Assembly: GCA_910578035.1 (NCBI GenBank)
Contig: CAJTOB010000010.1
Coordinates: 1-64,000, forward strand
DNA: 64,000 bases
Reading direction: 5' to 3'
Source: an uncultured Muribaculaceae bacterium
GTDB lineage: Bacteria > Bacteroidota > Bacteroidia > Bacteroidales > Muribaculaceae
The translations under genes were made by a program, and so were the position numbers. Below, piece after piece: positions 54,398-63,018 of this stretch. The notes under the pieces are model-generated. The model saw only the letters and a list, made by a program, of their open reading frames with translations. It had not been told where the DNA came from and did no database searches. Position 1 is the first letter of the stretch; every line of letters begins with the position of its first letter.

Positions 54398-55048
54398 TTA
54401 TTTGAGATAAGGATTGTATCGTTTTTCGTTGCCGACAGTTGTAAAACTGTCATGGCCCGGCAATACTTTTGTATCCTCAGGAAGGACCATTATTTTTTTA
54501 TCGATACTGTCGAGAAGGGTGTTAAGGTTGCCACCAGGCAAATCTGTGCGTCCTATCGAATGTCTGAACAACACATCACCGGCTATCAGAAAGGCTCCGT
54601 CCGGGCTGTACAGCGCGATACTACCCGGAGAATGCCCCGGCACATGAATGACATGCAGCTTATAGTTGCCGACGTTGATTGTATCGCCGTCTTTGAGGCA
54701 GACATCTATTGCCACTTTTCCGGCATTGCCCATGAGTCTTATGCCAAAGCGAGCCGCCTGGTCGGAGAGAGTCTCGCCTAAGAAAGCATCATCAGCATGG
54801 GCCGCTACCGGAACTCCGTATTTGTCGCGGACGTAATTGTCTCCAAAGCAGTGGTCGAGATGAAGATGGGTGTTTACAATCTGAGTAAGCGTCAGGTTGT
54901 TGTCGCTTATATATTTGTCGAATTCTTCTCGTTCGTTGTCGCTAATCATGCCCGGGTCAATGGCTACAGCCTGGGCTGTATCACTGTCCGATAAAATAAA
55001 CGCGCTTACGGCAAATGGATTGAAGCAGAATTGTTTGACTTTAATCAT
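54398..55048 (-). CDS. MBL-fold metallo-hydrolase (glyoxalase II-like)
   Basis: 216 residues. The metal motif THLHLDHCFGD is followed by VIHVPGHSPGSIALYSP, LIAGDVLFRHSIGRTDLP and a late VLPGHDS, all typical of the glyoxalase II-like subgroup. The substrate is probably a thioester or persulfide, not certain. It overlaps rsmG by 4 bases and is 8 bases before DUF4492. Confidence 0.9.
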   Translation of the reverse strand: MIKVKQFCFNPFAVSAFILSDSDTAQAVAIDPGMISDNEREEFDKYISDNNLTLTQIVNTHLHLDHCFGDNYVRDKYGVPVAAHADDAFLGETLSDQAARFGIRLMGNAGKVAIDVCLKDGDTINVGNYKLHVIHVPGHSPGSIALYSPDGAFLIAGDVLFRHSIGRTDLPGGNLNTLLDSIDKKIMVLPEDTKVLPGHDSFTTVGNEKRYNPYLK

Positions 55049-55692
55049 AGCGGAACGTAGATTATCTCTTTGGTTTCGAAGTCAGGTTGGTTGAAAAAGT
55101 CGGTCACGGGTATTTCGATTACTGCGCGATCGCCGGCGGCTGCAATCTCTTCATCAAGGTTGCCACCTTTAAGACAAACAAGTCCGGGCGAATAACGGTT
55201 CTTTCGCGGAGTAGAGCGGAGCGTGTTTTTTTGTGCGATTTTTACAAGCCCGTCGAGCGTCATGACCGCACGGCTTACCACATAATCGAATTTTTTATGA
55301 CATTCGCCCGCATCGCCATGCTGGAAAGTCACGTTGCGGAGGCCAATAGCGGTTGCGATTTCTGATGCGACTTTTATTTTTTTGCCTATTCTGTCAATCA
55401 AGTGAAAATGACATTCCGGATACATTACCGCAAGTGGAATGCCCGGGAATCCGCCGCCGGTGCCAAGATCGAGAATTTCTGTGCCCGTTTTCAGTTCGCC
55501 GAAGAAAGCGGCTATAGCCAGAGAGTGAAGGATATGTCGGGAGAATATATTGCCGATGTCGGCTCTCGACACAACATTGATTTTTGCATTCCACTCGGTG
55601 TAAAGAACTTCCATGCGGCTGAATGCATCGAGCTGTGATTCAGTGAGAGAAGGGAAATATTTGAGTAGGGTGGCGGTGTTGTCTGATACCAT
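55045..55692 (-). CDS. rsmG: 16S rRNA (guanine-N7) methyltransferase RsmG (GidB)
   Basis: 215 residues. It methylates G527 of 16S rRNA. Motifs: RMEVLYTEWNAKINVVSR, FSRHILHSLAI, the SAM-binding ILDLGTGGGFPGIPLA and VSRAVMTLD. The start at 55692 (MVSDNTATLLKYF) is preferred to an upstream ATG within the promoter region. Confidence 0.95.
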   Translation of the reverse strand: MVSDNTATLLKYFPSLTESQLDAFSRMEVLYTEWNAKINVVSRADIGNIFSRHILHSLAIAAFFGELKTGTEILDLGTGGGFPGIPLAVMYPECHFHLIDRIGKKIKVASEIATAIGLRNVTFQHGDAGECHKKFDYVVSRAVMTLDGLVKIAQKNTLRSTPRKNRYSPGLVCLKGGNLDEEIAAAGDRAVIEIPVTDFFNQPDFETKEIIYVPL

Positions 55693-55746
55693 GGTTATAG
55701 GGAACAAAGAGCCGTAGCTGTATGTTGTTAATTCAAGAAGTTGTTG

Positions 55747-55754
55747 CAAATTTA
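55747..55754 (-). promoter_or_regulatory. Candidate -7 box of the rsmG-cyd operon
   Basis: Reverse strand reads TAAATTTG (exact TAnnTTTG) with an ATTG about 20 bases upstream as a possible -33. It should drive rsmG, the MBL hydrolase, DUF4492, cydA and cydB together. Confidence 0.6.
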
Positions 55755-55806
55755 AGCTTTAATGCCGACATTTGCAATCGATAAACATAAAACACGCAAA
55801 TTGTAT

Positions 55807-56643
55807 ATGATAAAGCTCGGTAAATATCAGACACTTTTGGTGTCGCGTTCGGTCGATTTCGGCGTCTATCTCCATGAGGGAGGCGACACAAAAGAGGTTC
55901 TTCTTCCTGCGCGATATGTGCCTGAAGGCTTGGCGCCGGGCGATTCGATTGAAGTTTTTGTCTATAATGATTCGGAAGATCGCCTTGTCGCAACAACTGA
56001 GCGGCCCTATGCTACGGTCGGCGAGTTCGCTTTTCTCGAGGTAAAAGACGTCAATGAGGTCGGGGCATTCATCGACTGGGGCCTTATAGCCAAAGACCTT
56101 CTTGTTCCTTTTAGCGAGCAGAAGGTGAAGATGCGTCGCGGAGGCATCTATCTGGTATATGTCTACGTAGATGATTCTACAGAACGCATAGTGGCTTCAG
56201 CCCGTATTGAGCGTTTTCTAGGGAATGTCTTTCCCGACTATAAGCCCGGAGATAAGGTCGATGCACTTGTATATGAGCATACTGAGATTGGATATAAAGT
56301 GATTGTCGACAATCTCCATCGTGGTATGATATATTCTAATGAGATATATCGGCCTATCGAACTTGAAGAAAATATAAAGGCATTTGTCAAGCAAGTGAGG
56401 CCCGACGGGAAAATTGATCTGACTCTCAACGATATCGCGGCTCGCCGGACAGCCAACCTATCGGAGGATATTCTTGAATATCTGCACCGCCCGGACGCAG
56501 GGCCCGTCGGCGACAAGTCGTCGCCGGAACGAATCCAGATGATATTCAATTGCAGCAAAAAGGATTTCAAAAAGGCTGTAGGGCATCTTTACAGAGAACG
56601 CAAGATAGCTCTTGCAGCAGACGGCACTATAACGCTTGTCTGA
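55807..56643 (+). CDS. S1-type RNA-binding protein, CvfB-like
   Basis: 278 residues with repeated S1/OB modules: LGKYQTLLVSRSVDFGVYL, FLEVKDVNEVGAFIDWGL with LLVPFSEQ, and a third (VDALVYEHTEIGYKVIVDN). A C-terminal winged-helix-like part (about 225-278) follows. This matches CvfB, which affects virulence gene expression in Staphylococcus; the role here is not known. The start at 55807 (MIKLGKYQ) is chosen over an upstream ATG that would cover the promoter region. Confidence 0.88.
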   Translation: MIKLGKYQTLLVSRSVDFGVYLHEGGDTKEVLLPARYVPEGLAPGDSIEVFVYNDSEDRLVATTERPYATVGEFAFLEVKDVNEVGAFIDWGLIAKDLLVPFSEQKVKMRRGGIYLVYVYVDDSTERIVASARIERFLGNVFPDYKPGDKVDALVYEHTEIGYKVIVDNLHRGMIYSNEIYRPIELEENIKAFVKQVRPDGKIDLTLNDIAARRTANLSEDILEYLHRPDAGPVGDKSSPERIQMIFNCSKKDFKKAVGHLYRERKIALAADGTITLV

Positions 56644-56652
56644 CGACAATGC

Positions 56653-57369
56653 TCAACATAGTTCTTTACGCATGGCCCGAAGCTCTTCTTTGAGTTCCGG
56701 GCTTATTCTATATGAGTCTATACATTTCTGTATAGAGCGCTTCATAGTTTCTATGTCGACCGGCTGTGAGCGCAACCAGGCCATTCCTTCCTTTGGAAAT
56801 TTTACAATTACAACGGATATCGCCCATGCAAGCGCCATGGATACATAATAAGCCTTATGCCGTATGCATGAGAAACGTTGCAGTATATCTGCCAGATATG
56901 GCTCGGTAAGGTAATACTGCATGAGCATTACGACACCGAAGCGCACTTCATATTCCGCTTCGCTTTCAAGCCACGCAGTAAGCCAGGAATAAATCTTTTT
57001 TTCGTCCTTGCAGACAAATTTCTGCCGGCCGGAAAATACAAAAGTGTCGCAAACAGACCAGGAGTTGATAATCTGCACAAATTTAGCTACTTCATCGAGG
57101 TACTCGTCGGTATTCCGGACCGGGATAAGCCCCAACACGAATCCATGGAGCATGCGCTCTTCCATGTAGAAATTACCGGGAGCCGAAAGATATGTCTTGT
57201 AGTCGGCTCGAGCAATCTCTTTGGCGAGTTTCCGCAAATCGGGCACCCTAAGTCCAAGAACATTCTCGACACCCGGATGCAGTTTTTCCGTGAACTGCTT
57301 GTTGCCATTTGCCCGCAGAGAGAGAAGACGCTGACGCACAGTAGTGCCGTCGGGAAATGTGAAACTCAT
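56653..57369 (-). CDS. DNA alkylation repair protein (AlkD-like HEAT-repeat)
   Basis: About 238 residues, all-helical. FMYEERMLHGFVLGLI-like helices (read as MEERMLHGFVLG), INSWSVCDTFV and AYYVSMALAWAISVVIVKFP are family signatures of AlkD/AlkC-type glycosylase-like HEAT repeat proteins; SWSVCDTF holds the catalytic-region Trp/Asp. ATG 57369 gives an ATGA overlap with the upstream gene; ATG 57378 three codons earlier is the alternative. Confidence 0.85.
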   Translation of the reverse strand: MSFTFPDGTTVRQRLLSLRANGNKQFTEKLHPGVENVLGLRVPDLRKLAKEIARADYKTYLSAPGNFYMEERMLHGFVLGLIPVRNTDEYLDEVAKFVQIINSWSVCDTFVFSGRQKFVCKDEKKIYSWLTAWLESEAEYEVRFGVVMLMQYYLTEPYLADILQRFSCIRHKAYYVSMALAWAISVVIVKFPKEGMAWLRSQPVDIETMKRSIQKCIDSYRISPELKEELRAMRKELC

Positions 57370-57506
57370 CGTTTGCACGGTTTTTTACAGCAATCTCTCA
57401 CAGCACAGGAGTCGCAAGGATTTTTCCTCGATTTCAAGTACATGCGCACGGCTATTCCGGCGCAAGCCACCACAACGAGTGCTACGATAATCCACTGTAA
57501 TATCAT
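57366..57506 (-). CDS. Small Cys-rich membrane peptide (FeoB-associated type)
   Basis: 46 residues: one transmembrane helix (about 3-22) followed by a basic tail with the cluster CDSCAVRDCCKKPC. This is the pattern of FeoB-associated Cys-rich membrane proteins, but no feoA/feoB is nearby. It overlaps topB and the AlkD-like gene by 4 bases each, a good sign it is real. A start at 57506 fits; the longer frame overlaps topB. Confidence 0.75.
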   Translation of the reverse strand: MILQWIIVALVVVACAGIAVRMYLKSRKNPCDSCAVRDCCKKPCKR

Positions 57507-59545
57507 TTTTTTAATTTTGATATGTGTTTTTTCACTTGCGCGGGTGTTGAGTCGGCCGGGCAATCATCGAACGACAGTCTGAACTGACAGCCGTCGGCAT
57601 ATCTGCTGCAACCATAGGCTGTACGGCCTTTTATGATATGGCCGCTTCCACATACCGGGCATTCTACCTGTTCGAGTTTTGTAGTACGCGGAGCACGTGG
57701 CTTGGCTGCTTTGTTTGCCTTTGCGGCAGACGTTTTTTTCTCCTCGACAGGAGCGACGATTCTGGTCGATGTATTGTCGGAAAGAACTTTTGTCACAATT
57801 TCGCGTATCAGGGTGCTTATTTCATGAATGAACAGCCCCGGGGAATATTCTCCCCGCTCGATACGCCGAAGTTTGTTTTCCCAAAGGCCCGTCAGTTTTG
57901 CCGATTTAAGAAGTTCCTCCTGAATAGTATCGATAAGAGCGATGCCGGCTTCGGTGGCAACGATATTCTTGCGTTCACGGGCTATGTAACGTCGGCGGAA
58001 CAGAGTCTCTATTATATTCGCGCGCGTCGACGGGCGTCCGATGCCATTCTCTTTGAGGGCATCGCGAAGTTCATCGTCTTCAACCGTCTTCCCGGCCGTT
58101 TCCATTGCTCGCAAAAGTGTACCTTCTGTATAGAATTTAGGCGGTTGCGATGTCTTTTTTGCAAGGAAGGGGCTGTGAGGGCCGCTTTCGCCTACAGTGA
58201 ATACCGGCAAAACAGCGCTGTCGCTGCTGTCTTCTTTGCCTGAATCGGCTGAATCGTTTTTAGCAGGCTGCAGCACTCTCCACCCCGGAGAACATATGAC
58301 TTTCCCTGAAGCCTTGAATTCGCAGTCGTCCGCCTTGCCGAGCACTGTTGTCGATTCGAACTCACAGTCGGGATAGAATACACCGATAAAGCGCATGGCG
58401 ATAAGATGATATAGCTTGCGCTCGTCACCGTCGAGACCGCCCGGCGACTGGCCTGTCGGAATGATGGCATGGTGGTCTGTCACCTTGGAGTTGTCGAATA
58501 CTTTTTTGCTTTTGGCAATTGGCTTGGCCAAAATCGGTTCTGTCTGAGCCGCGTATGGCGTCATCTTTTTGAGGATAGGCGCTATTTTAGGGTACATGTC
58601 ATCGCTGAGATATGTGGTATCTACGCGAGGATATGTGGTCAGTTTCTTTTCGTACAGGCTCTGAATGAGTTTAAGGGTCTGTTCGGCGGTCCATGAGAAA
58701 CGTTTGTTGCATTCGACCTGAAGCGATGTAAGGTCGAAAAGACGCGGAGCTGATTCGCGCCCTTTCTTTTTGGTGACAGAAGTTATTGTGAAATCGCTTC
58801 CGGCAATGCGCGCTACAGTTGCCTCACCGGGCTCAGGTTTGTCGAAGCGTTCGCCGGTATAGGTGAAGTCTACATCGCGATAGCGGGTGTGGAGTTCCCA
58901 ACTGTCAGTCGGAACAAATTCGTTGATTTCACGCTGGCGCTTTACGATAAGAGCAAGGGTAGGGGTCTGTACACGACCGATAGACAGCACCTGGCCTCGG
59001 CCGCCGTATTTCAGCGTATAAAGGCGTGTGGCATTCATTCCGAGAATCCAGTCGCCTATAGCGCGGCACATGCCTGCTTGAAAGAGTTTGTCGTAATCGG
59101 CCTGAGGCTTTAATGCGGAGAATCCTTCGCGAATCGACTCGTCGGTCAGCGAGGATATCCACAATCTTCGCACCGGACAGTGTGTGCCGGCTTTTTTCAT
59201 GACCCAGCGCTGTATAAGTTCTCCTTCCTGGCCGGCATCACCACAGTTCACAACCTCGTCGGCTTCACCGATCAGGCGCTCTATGACGCTGAACTGATGT
59301 TTGTATCCGGCGTCGTCGATGAGCTTGATGTCATATCTTTCGGGAAGCATCGGTAACATGCTGAGCGCCCATTTTTTCCATTCGGCTTTATAGTCGTCCG
59401 GCTCAAAAAGGCAACACAGATGTCCGAAAGTCCATGTGACGCGCCAGTCGCCACCTTCGAAATAGCCGTCGTGTTTGTCGCGGGCACCCAATATCTGGGC
59501 AATATCACGCGCGACACTCGGTTTCTCGGTTATACACAGCCTCAT
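57503..59545 (-). CDS. topB: DNA topoisomerase III (type IA)
   Basis: 680 residues. TOPRIM domain begins CITEKPSVARDIAQILG and continues with NCGDAGQEGELI (metal Asp/Glu); the catalytic tyrosine lies in LTTYPRVDTTYLSDDM; SIGRVQTPTLALIVKRQ is also typical. The C-terminus carries a zinc-finger-like CPVCGSGHI...GCSRYADGC and a basic tail. It decatenates DNA and resolves recombination intermediates. Confidence 0.95.
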   Translation of the reverse strand: MRLCITEKPSVARDIAQILGARDKHDGYFEGGDWRVTWTFGHLCCLFEPDDYKAEWKKWALSMLPMLPERYDIKLIDDAGYKHQFSVIERLIGEADEVVNCGDAGQEGELIQRWVMKKAGTHCPVRRLWISSLTDESIREGFSALKPQADYDKLFQAGMCRAIGDWILGMNATRLYTLKYGGRGQVLSIGRVQTPTLALIVKRQREINEFVPTDSWELHTRYRDVDFTYTGERFDKPEPGEATVARIAGSDFTITSVTKKKGRESAPRLFDLTSLQVECNKRFSWTAEQTLKLIQSLYEKKLTTYPRVDTTYLSDDMYPKIAPILKKMTPYAAQTEPILAKPIAKSKKVFDNSKVTDHHAIIPTGQSPGGLDGDERKLYHLIAMRFIGVFYPDCEFESTTVLGKADDCEFKASGKVICSPGWRVLQPAKNDSADSGKEDSSDSAVLPVFTVGESGPHSPFLAKKTSQPPKFYTEGTLLRAMETAGKTVEDDELRDALKENGIGRPSTRANIIETLFRRRYIARERKNIVATEAGIALIDTIQEELLKSAKLTGLWENKLRRIERGEYSPGLFIHEISTLIREIVTKVLSDNTSTRIVAPVEEKKTSAAKANKAAKPRAPRTTKLEQVECPVCGSGHIIKGRTAYGCSRYADGCQFRLSFDDCPADSTPAQVKKHISKLKK

Positions 59546-60330
59546 TCCTCAGACTTTGCCTTATTCCAGAGCTCATCCATCTGAGAGAGAGTCATGTCTT
59601 TAAGTTGCAGACCGGACGCTTTGGCAGATTCTTCTATGTAGTTGAAACGTGATATGAATTTGCGGTTTGTGCGTTCGAGGGCGTTTTCGGGATTGACGCC
59701 GTGGAGGCGTGCCGCATTGATAACCGCAAAAAGAAGATCGCCGAATTCTGCTTCGATGTCGGCGCTTTGGCCGGCTCCGACAGCTTCTTCAACTTCATCG
59801 GCCTCTTCGCGTACTTTGGCCCAGACGTCGTCCTTGTTTTCCCAATCGAAACCTACATTTGCGGCTTTTTCCTGAACGCGGTAGGCTTTGACCAAGGCGG
59901 GGAGTGCTGCCGGAACACCGGCGAGCACAGAACGGTTGCCTCCTTTTTCTTTTAGCTTTATCTGCTCCCAGTTTTGTTCTACCTGATGAGCGGTATCTGC
60001 ATGAACGTCGCCGAATACATGGGGATGGCGGAATATGAGCTTGTTATTGAGAGCTTCGGCCACGTCGGCTATATCAAACTGGCCCTTTTCGCTTCCGATG
60101 AGAGAATAGAAGAGAACATGAAGAAGAACATCGCCCAGTTCTTTCTTGATTTCTGGCTGATTCCCGTCAAGGAGAGCCTGAGCGAGTTCGTATACTTCCT
60201 CAATAGTGTTCGGACGCAGGCTTTCGTTAGTCTGCTTTGCGTCCCAAGGGCATTTTACGCGCAGAATATCGAGGGTGTCAATCACCCTCCCGAGCGCTTC
60301 GAGTTTCTCTTCTCTACTATGTTGTGTCAT
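59542..60330 (-). CDS. mazG: Nucleoside triphosphate pyrophosphohydrolase MazG
   Basis: 262 residues with the tandem MazG fold: LRVKCPWDAKQTNESLRPNTIEEVYEL (landmarks CPWD and EEVYEL), KELGDVLLHVLFYSLI and the second unit KVREEADEVEEAV ... EAEFGDLLFAVINAAR. It hydrolyses NTPs to NMP and pyrophosphate as a housekeeping enzyme. Four-base overlaps with topB and dsbD on either side. Confidence 0.95.
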   Translation of the reverse strand: MTQHSREEKLEALGRVIDTLDILRVKCPWDAKQTNESLRPNTIEEVYELAQALLDGNQPEIKKELGDVLLHVLFYSLIGSEKGQFDIADVAEALNNKLIFRHPHVFGDVHADTAHQVEQNWEQIKLKEKGGNRSVLAGVPAALPALVKAYRVQEKAANVGFDWENKDDVWAKVREEADEVEEAVGAGQSADIEAEFGDLLFAVINAARLHGVNPENALERTNRKFISRFNYIEESAKASGLQLKDMTLSQMDELWNKAKSEE

Positions 60331-62303
60331 CGTTGTTTGTAAGTTTCAATTCCTTCTTCAAGCCATGCTGTGAAAGCGCCTACATTCTCGTCGTAAACTC
60401 TTGGAGCGGAAAGCGGTTTGCCCTCATTGTCGAGCAGAATGTAGTATGGTTGCGAGGATATTCCGAATTTGTGATACTGCAGGTAGCTCCAACGCTCGCC
60501 TACAGTGGTGAGAGTCTTGGTTTTGCCGTCTTCAGTCACTACCATGGGTTCGGCAAGTTCTTTCTTGTCGTCGACCATGAGTACTATCATGACATAGTCC
60601 TGTTCGATAATTCCGCGAACCGTGGGCGTATCGAACACAGCGCCTTCCATCTTGCGGCAGTTCACGCATGCATAGCCGGAGAAGTCTACAAGCACCGGTT
60701 TGTTGTGAGCGGCAGCATAGGCCATGCCTTCGTCGTAATCATGGAACTTCTGGAACTCACCGCCGTATAGATTGAAATCCTGAGTATAAAGCGGAGGAGC
60801 AAAGGCGCTGATTGCCTTGAGGGGTGCACCCCAAAGACCGGGTACGAGGTAAACCGCAAACGCAAAGGAGCCGAGAGCGAGGAAGAAACGTCCGACCGGA
60901 GTGTGTTCCATCGGAGAGTCGTGGCTGAAACGGAGTTTGCCAAGAAGATACATTCCGAGCAGAACGAATAGCACAATCCACAAGGCAATAAATACTTCGC
61001 GGTCAAGAATGCGCCAGCCGTATGCCAGGTCGGCAACCGACAGGAATTTGAGCGAGAGAATGAGTTCTATAAAGCCGAGCACAACCTTGACGGTGTTGAG
61101 CCAGCCGCCGGAGTGGGGCAGGCCTTTAAGCATAGAGGGGAAGAACGCAAAGAGGCCGAAAGGCAGTGCCAGACCGAGGGCAAATCCTCCCATGCCAAGG
61201 AGCGGGCCAAGAAGATTCTGCTGCGAGAATGCTTCTACAAGCAGAGTGCCGATAATCGGGCCGGTGCAAGAGAAAGAAACCAACACCAAAGTGAAGGCCA
61301 TGAAGAATATGCTGAGAAGGCCGGTCGTGTTTTCTGCCTTATTGTCGATAGCTGTAGACCAACTGGAGGGCAGGCTTAAGTCGAATGCCCCGAAGAAAGA
61401 AATAGCAAATACAACGAGCAATATAAAGAAAATGATGTTGAAAACGGCACCTGTAGCTATCTCATTCAGTTTGCCCGGTCCGAAAATAACAGTAAGCAAT
61501 ATGCCCAGCACAAGGAAAATAATGATAATGCTTGCGCTATAAATAACGGCATCGGCAATCGAGCGCCGACGGCTCTTGTTCTTTTTCAGGAAGAAGCTTA
61601 CGGTCATGGGAATCATCGGCCAGACACAAGGGGTCATAAGCGCCACGAGCCCTCCGAGAAATCCGAAAAGCAATATTGACCAATAGCTTTGTGCGGTAGT
61701 GCTTGTTTCGACAGATACTGGCTCCCACCATGCGTTTGTTGCTGATAGTGCGGGAGTTGCGTCGCGTTGCGGGGTGGGCGTGGCAGCAACGGGTTCTGCC
61801 TTCTCAGCCGGAGCTGCAGACATGTCTCCGAAATCAAGGGAGAATTCATACTTGGCCGGAGGCGTGCATGAATTGTCGTTGCAGGCCATAAACTTCACAT
61901 AACCTTTGATATTTACGCCTTTTACACCATCGCTTAATTCGAAATCGCGTTTCAGTTCTACTGTACCCTGTAGCCAAGGCAGATTCAGATTTAGAAACTC
62001 GTCGAAGTGTACGGTCGGCTTCGAGTCTGTGGTTGTGACGCTTGTCATGACGAGGCCTGCAGCAGGCTCCACTTCAATAGATGTGGCGTCGGGCACTCCG
62101 GGTTCATCGCCCATATCGGGCATATCGACACCATATATATGCCAGCCGGATTCGATGTTCGCAGTAATAATGAGTGTGCCTTTTTCGGCGGTCTTGTTTT
62201 CAATGCGGGCCGACCATTCCACATGCGAAGGTGCTGCCGCGGCGATTCCGTGGACAAGCAACGCGATAAGAGCCGTTATTACGGCGGTTGTCATTCGTTT
62301 CAT
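60327..62303 (-). CDS. dsbD: Thiol:disulfide interchange protein DsbD
   Basis: 658 residues. Signal peptide (HGIAAAAPS), DsbD alpha-type periplasmic domain (about 28-150), a central membrane domain of about eight spans (about 215-460; GLVALMTPCVWPMIPMTV with a reactive Cys; SFSCTGPIIGTLL) and a C-terminal thioredoxin-like domain with CVNC (FSGYACVNCRKME, about 565). It carries electrons from cytoplasmic thioredoxin to periplasmic thiols. It overlaps its neighbours by 4 bases at both ends. Confidence 0.93.
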   Translation of the reverse strand: MKRMTTAVITALIALLVHGIAAAAPSHVEWSARIENKTAEKGTLIITANIESGWHIYGVDMPDMGDEPGVPDATSIEVEPAAGLVMTSVTTTDSKPTVHFDEFLNLNLPWLQGTVELKRDFELSDGVKGVNIKGYVKFMACNDNSCTPPAKYEFSLDFGDMSAAPAEKAEPVAATPTPQRDATPALSATNAWWEPVSVETSTTAQSYWSILLFGFLGGLVALMTPCVWPMIPMTVSFFLKKNKSRRRSIADAVIYSASIIIIFLVLGILLTVIFGPGKLNEIATGAVFNIIFFILLVVFAISFFGAFDLSLPSSWSTAIDNKAENTTGLLSIFFMAFTLVLVSFSCTGPIIGTLLVEAFSQQNLLGPLLGMGGFALGLALPFGLFAFFPSMLKGLPHSGGWLNTVKVVLGFIELILSLKFLSVADLAYGWRILDREVFIALWIVLFVLLGMYLLGKLRFSHDSPMEHTPVGRFFLALGSFAFAVYLVPGLWGAPLKAISAFAPPLYTQDFNLYGGEFQKFHDYDEGMAYAAAHNKPVLVDFSGYACVNCRKMEGAVFDTPTVRGIIEQDYVMIVLMVDDKKELAEPMVVTEDGKTKTLTTVGERWSYLQYHKFGISSQPYYILLDNEGKPLSAPRVYDENVGAFTAWLEEGIETYKQR

Positions 62304-62770
62304 TTGGCTGGTTTTACAGGTATGGATATGTTTTCAGTCTTTGGAGGTCTGCAGGAGGAACCGTCGCATGCCATATAGGATATCTTGCAGTCGATTCTTG
62401 CGGCATTCTTATCGGTTATCTTGAATGGTACCGTAAATTCTATATTGGAATCCCACCAGGTAAGAGTCATATCGAATAGCTTATCTTTAATCTCTACCGG
62501 CTGGCGCTTGGGGGTCACAGCTCCTGTAAACTTTACACCGGTGCTTCCTGTGAGATCAAAAGTAGTGGCCTTGGGGCCGCCTTCAGGTATCGACAGCCCG
62601 TAGAGATGCCATCCTGAAGCGACAAGAGCGCGGAATGTGACCGTTCCGGTGCCATCTGATGCGGTTTTTATAAAGGAACGCCACCGAACCGGTGTCACAG
62701 ACTCCTGGCACCACGCACAGGCTGCAAAGATAATGAATGATATTATTGTAAAAGAGAGTCGTTTTATCAT
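62300..62770 (-). CDS. Secreted protein with a DsbD alpha-type domain
   Basis: 156 residues with a signal peptide (IFAACAWCQE; the Cys may be signal context). The rest resembles the N-terminal DsbD domain (SGWHLYGLSIPEGGPKATTF, KISYMACDGSSCRPPKTENI), including a CDGSSC pair. It is a stand-alone duplicate of the domain found at the N-terminus of the next gene. First gene of the dsbD-mazG-topB operon. Confidence 0.85.
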   Translation of the reverse strand: MIKRLSFTIISFIIFAACAWCQESVTPVRWRSFIKTASDGTGTVTFRALVASGWHLYGLSIPEGGPKATTFDLTGSTGVKFTGAVTPKRQPVEIKDKLFDMTLTWWDSNIEFTVPFKITDKNAARIDCKISYMACDGSSCRPPKTENISIPVKPAK

Positions 62771-62853
62771 ATTGGCTCTATCCGTTTGGTTTTATGATTA
62801 TTGATTAGTTATTTTTATATGCCCGTTCTGGACCGGGCGCCATTTCGGGCATG

Positions 62854-62861
62854 CAAAGTTA
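62854..62861 (-). promoter_or_regulatory. Candidate -7 box of the dsbD-topB operon
   Basis: Reverse strand TAACTTTG matches TAnnTTTG exactly, 84 bases before ATG 62770. A short GC-rich stem (GCCCG/CGGGC, 62821-62838) would be in the leader. Confidence 0.5.
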
Positions 62862-62948
62862 CTATATAGACGTTGAAAATGAAACTTAAAAAACACAAAA
62901 AACGCAAAAATGAAGTCGAAAGGGCTTCTCTACCTCAGAAAAAATCGT

Positions 62949-62956
62949 TAACTTTG
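62949..62956 (+). promoter_or_regulatory. Candidate -7 box of the glycogen-synthase-like gene
   Basis: TAACTTTG, exact TAnnTTTG, 63 bases before ATG 63019. It is divergent from the box at 62854-62861. Confidence 0.55.
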
Positions 62957-63018
62957 CCTCATTGATTTAAACGGAAATTTTAATCACCTTTTAAAATCTC
63001 TCTCCTTAAGCTCCAAGA

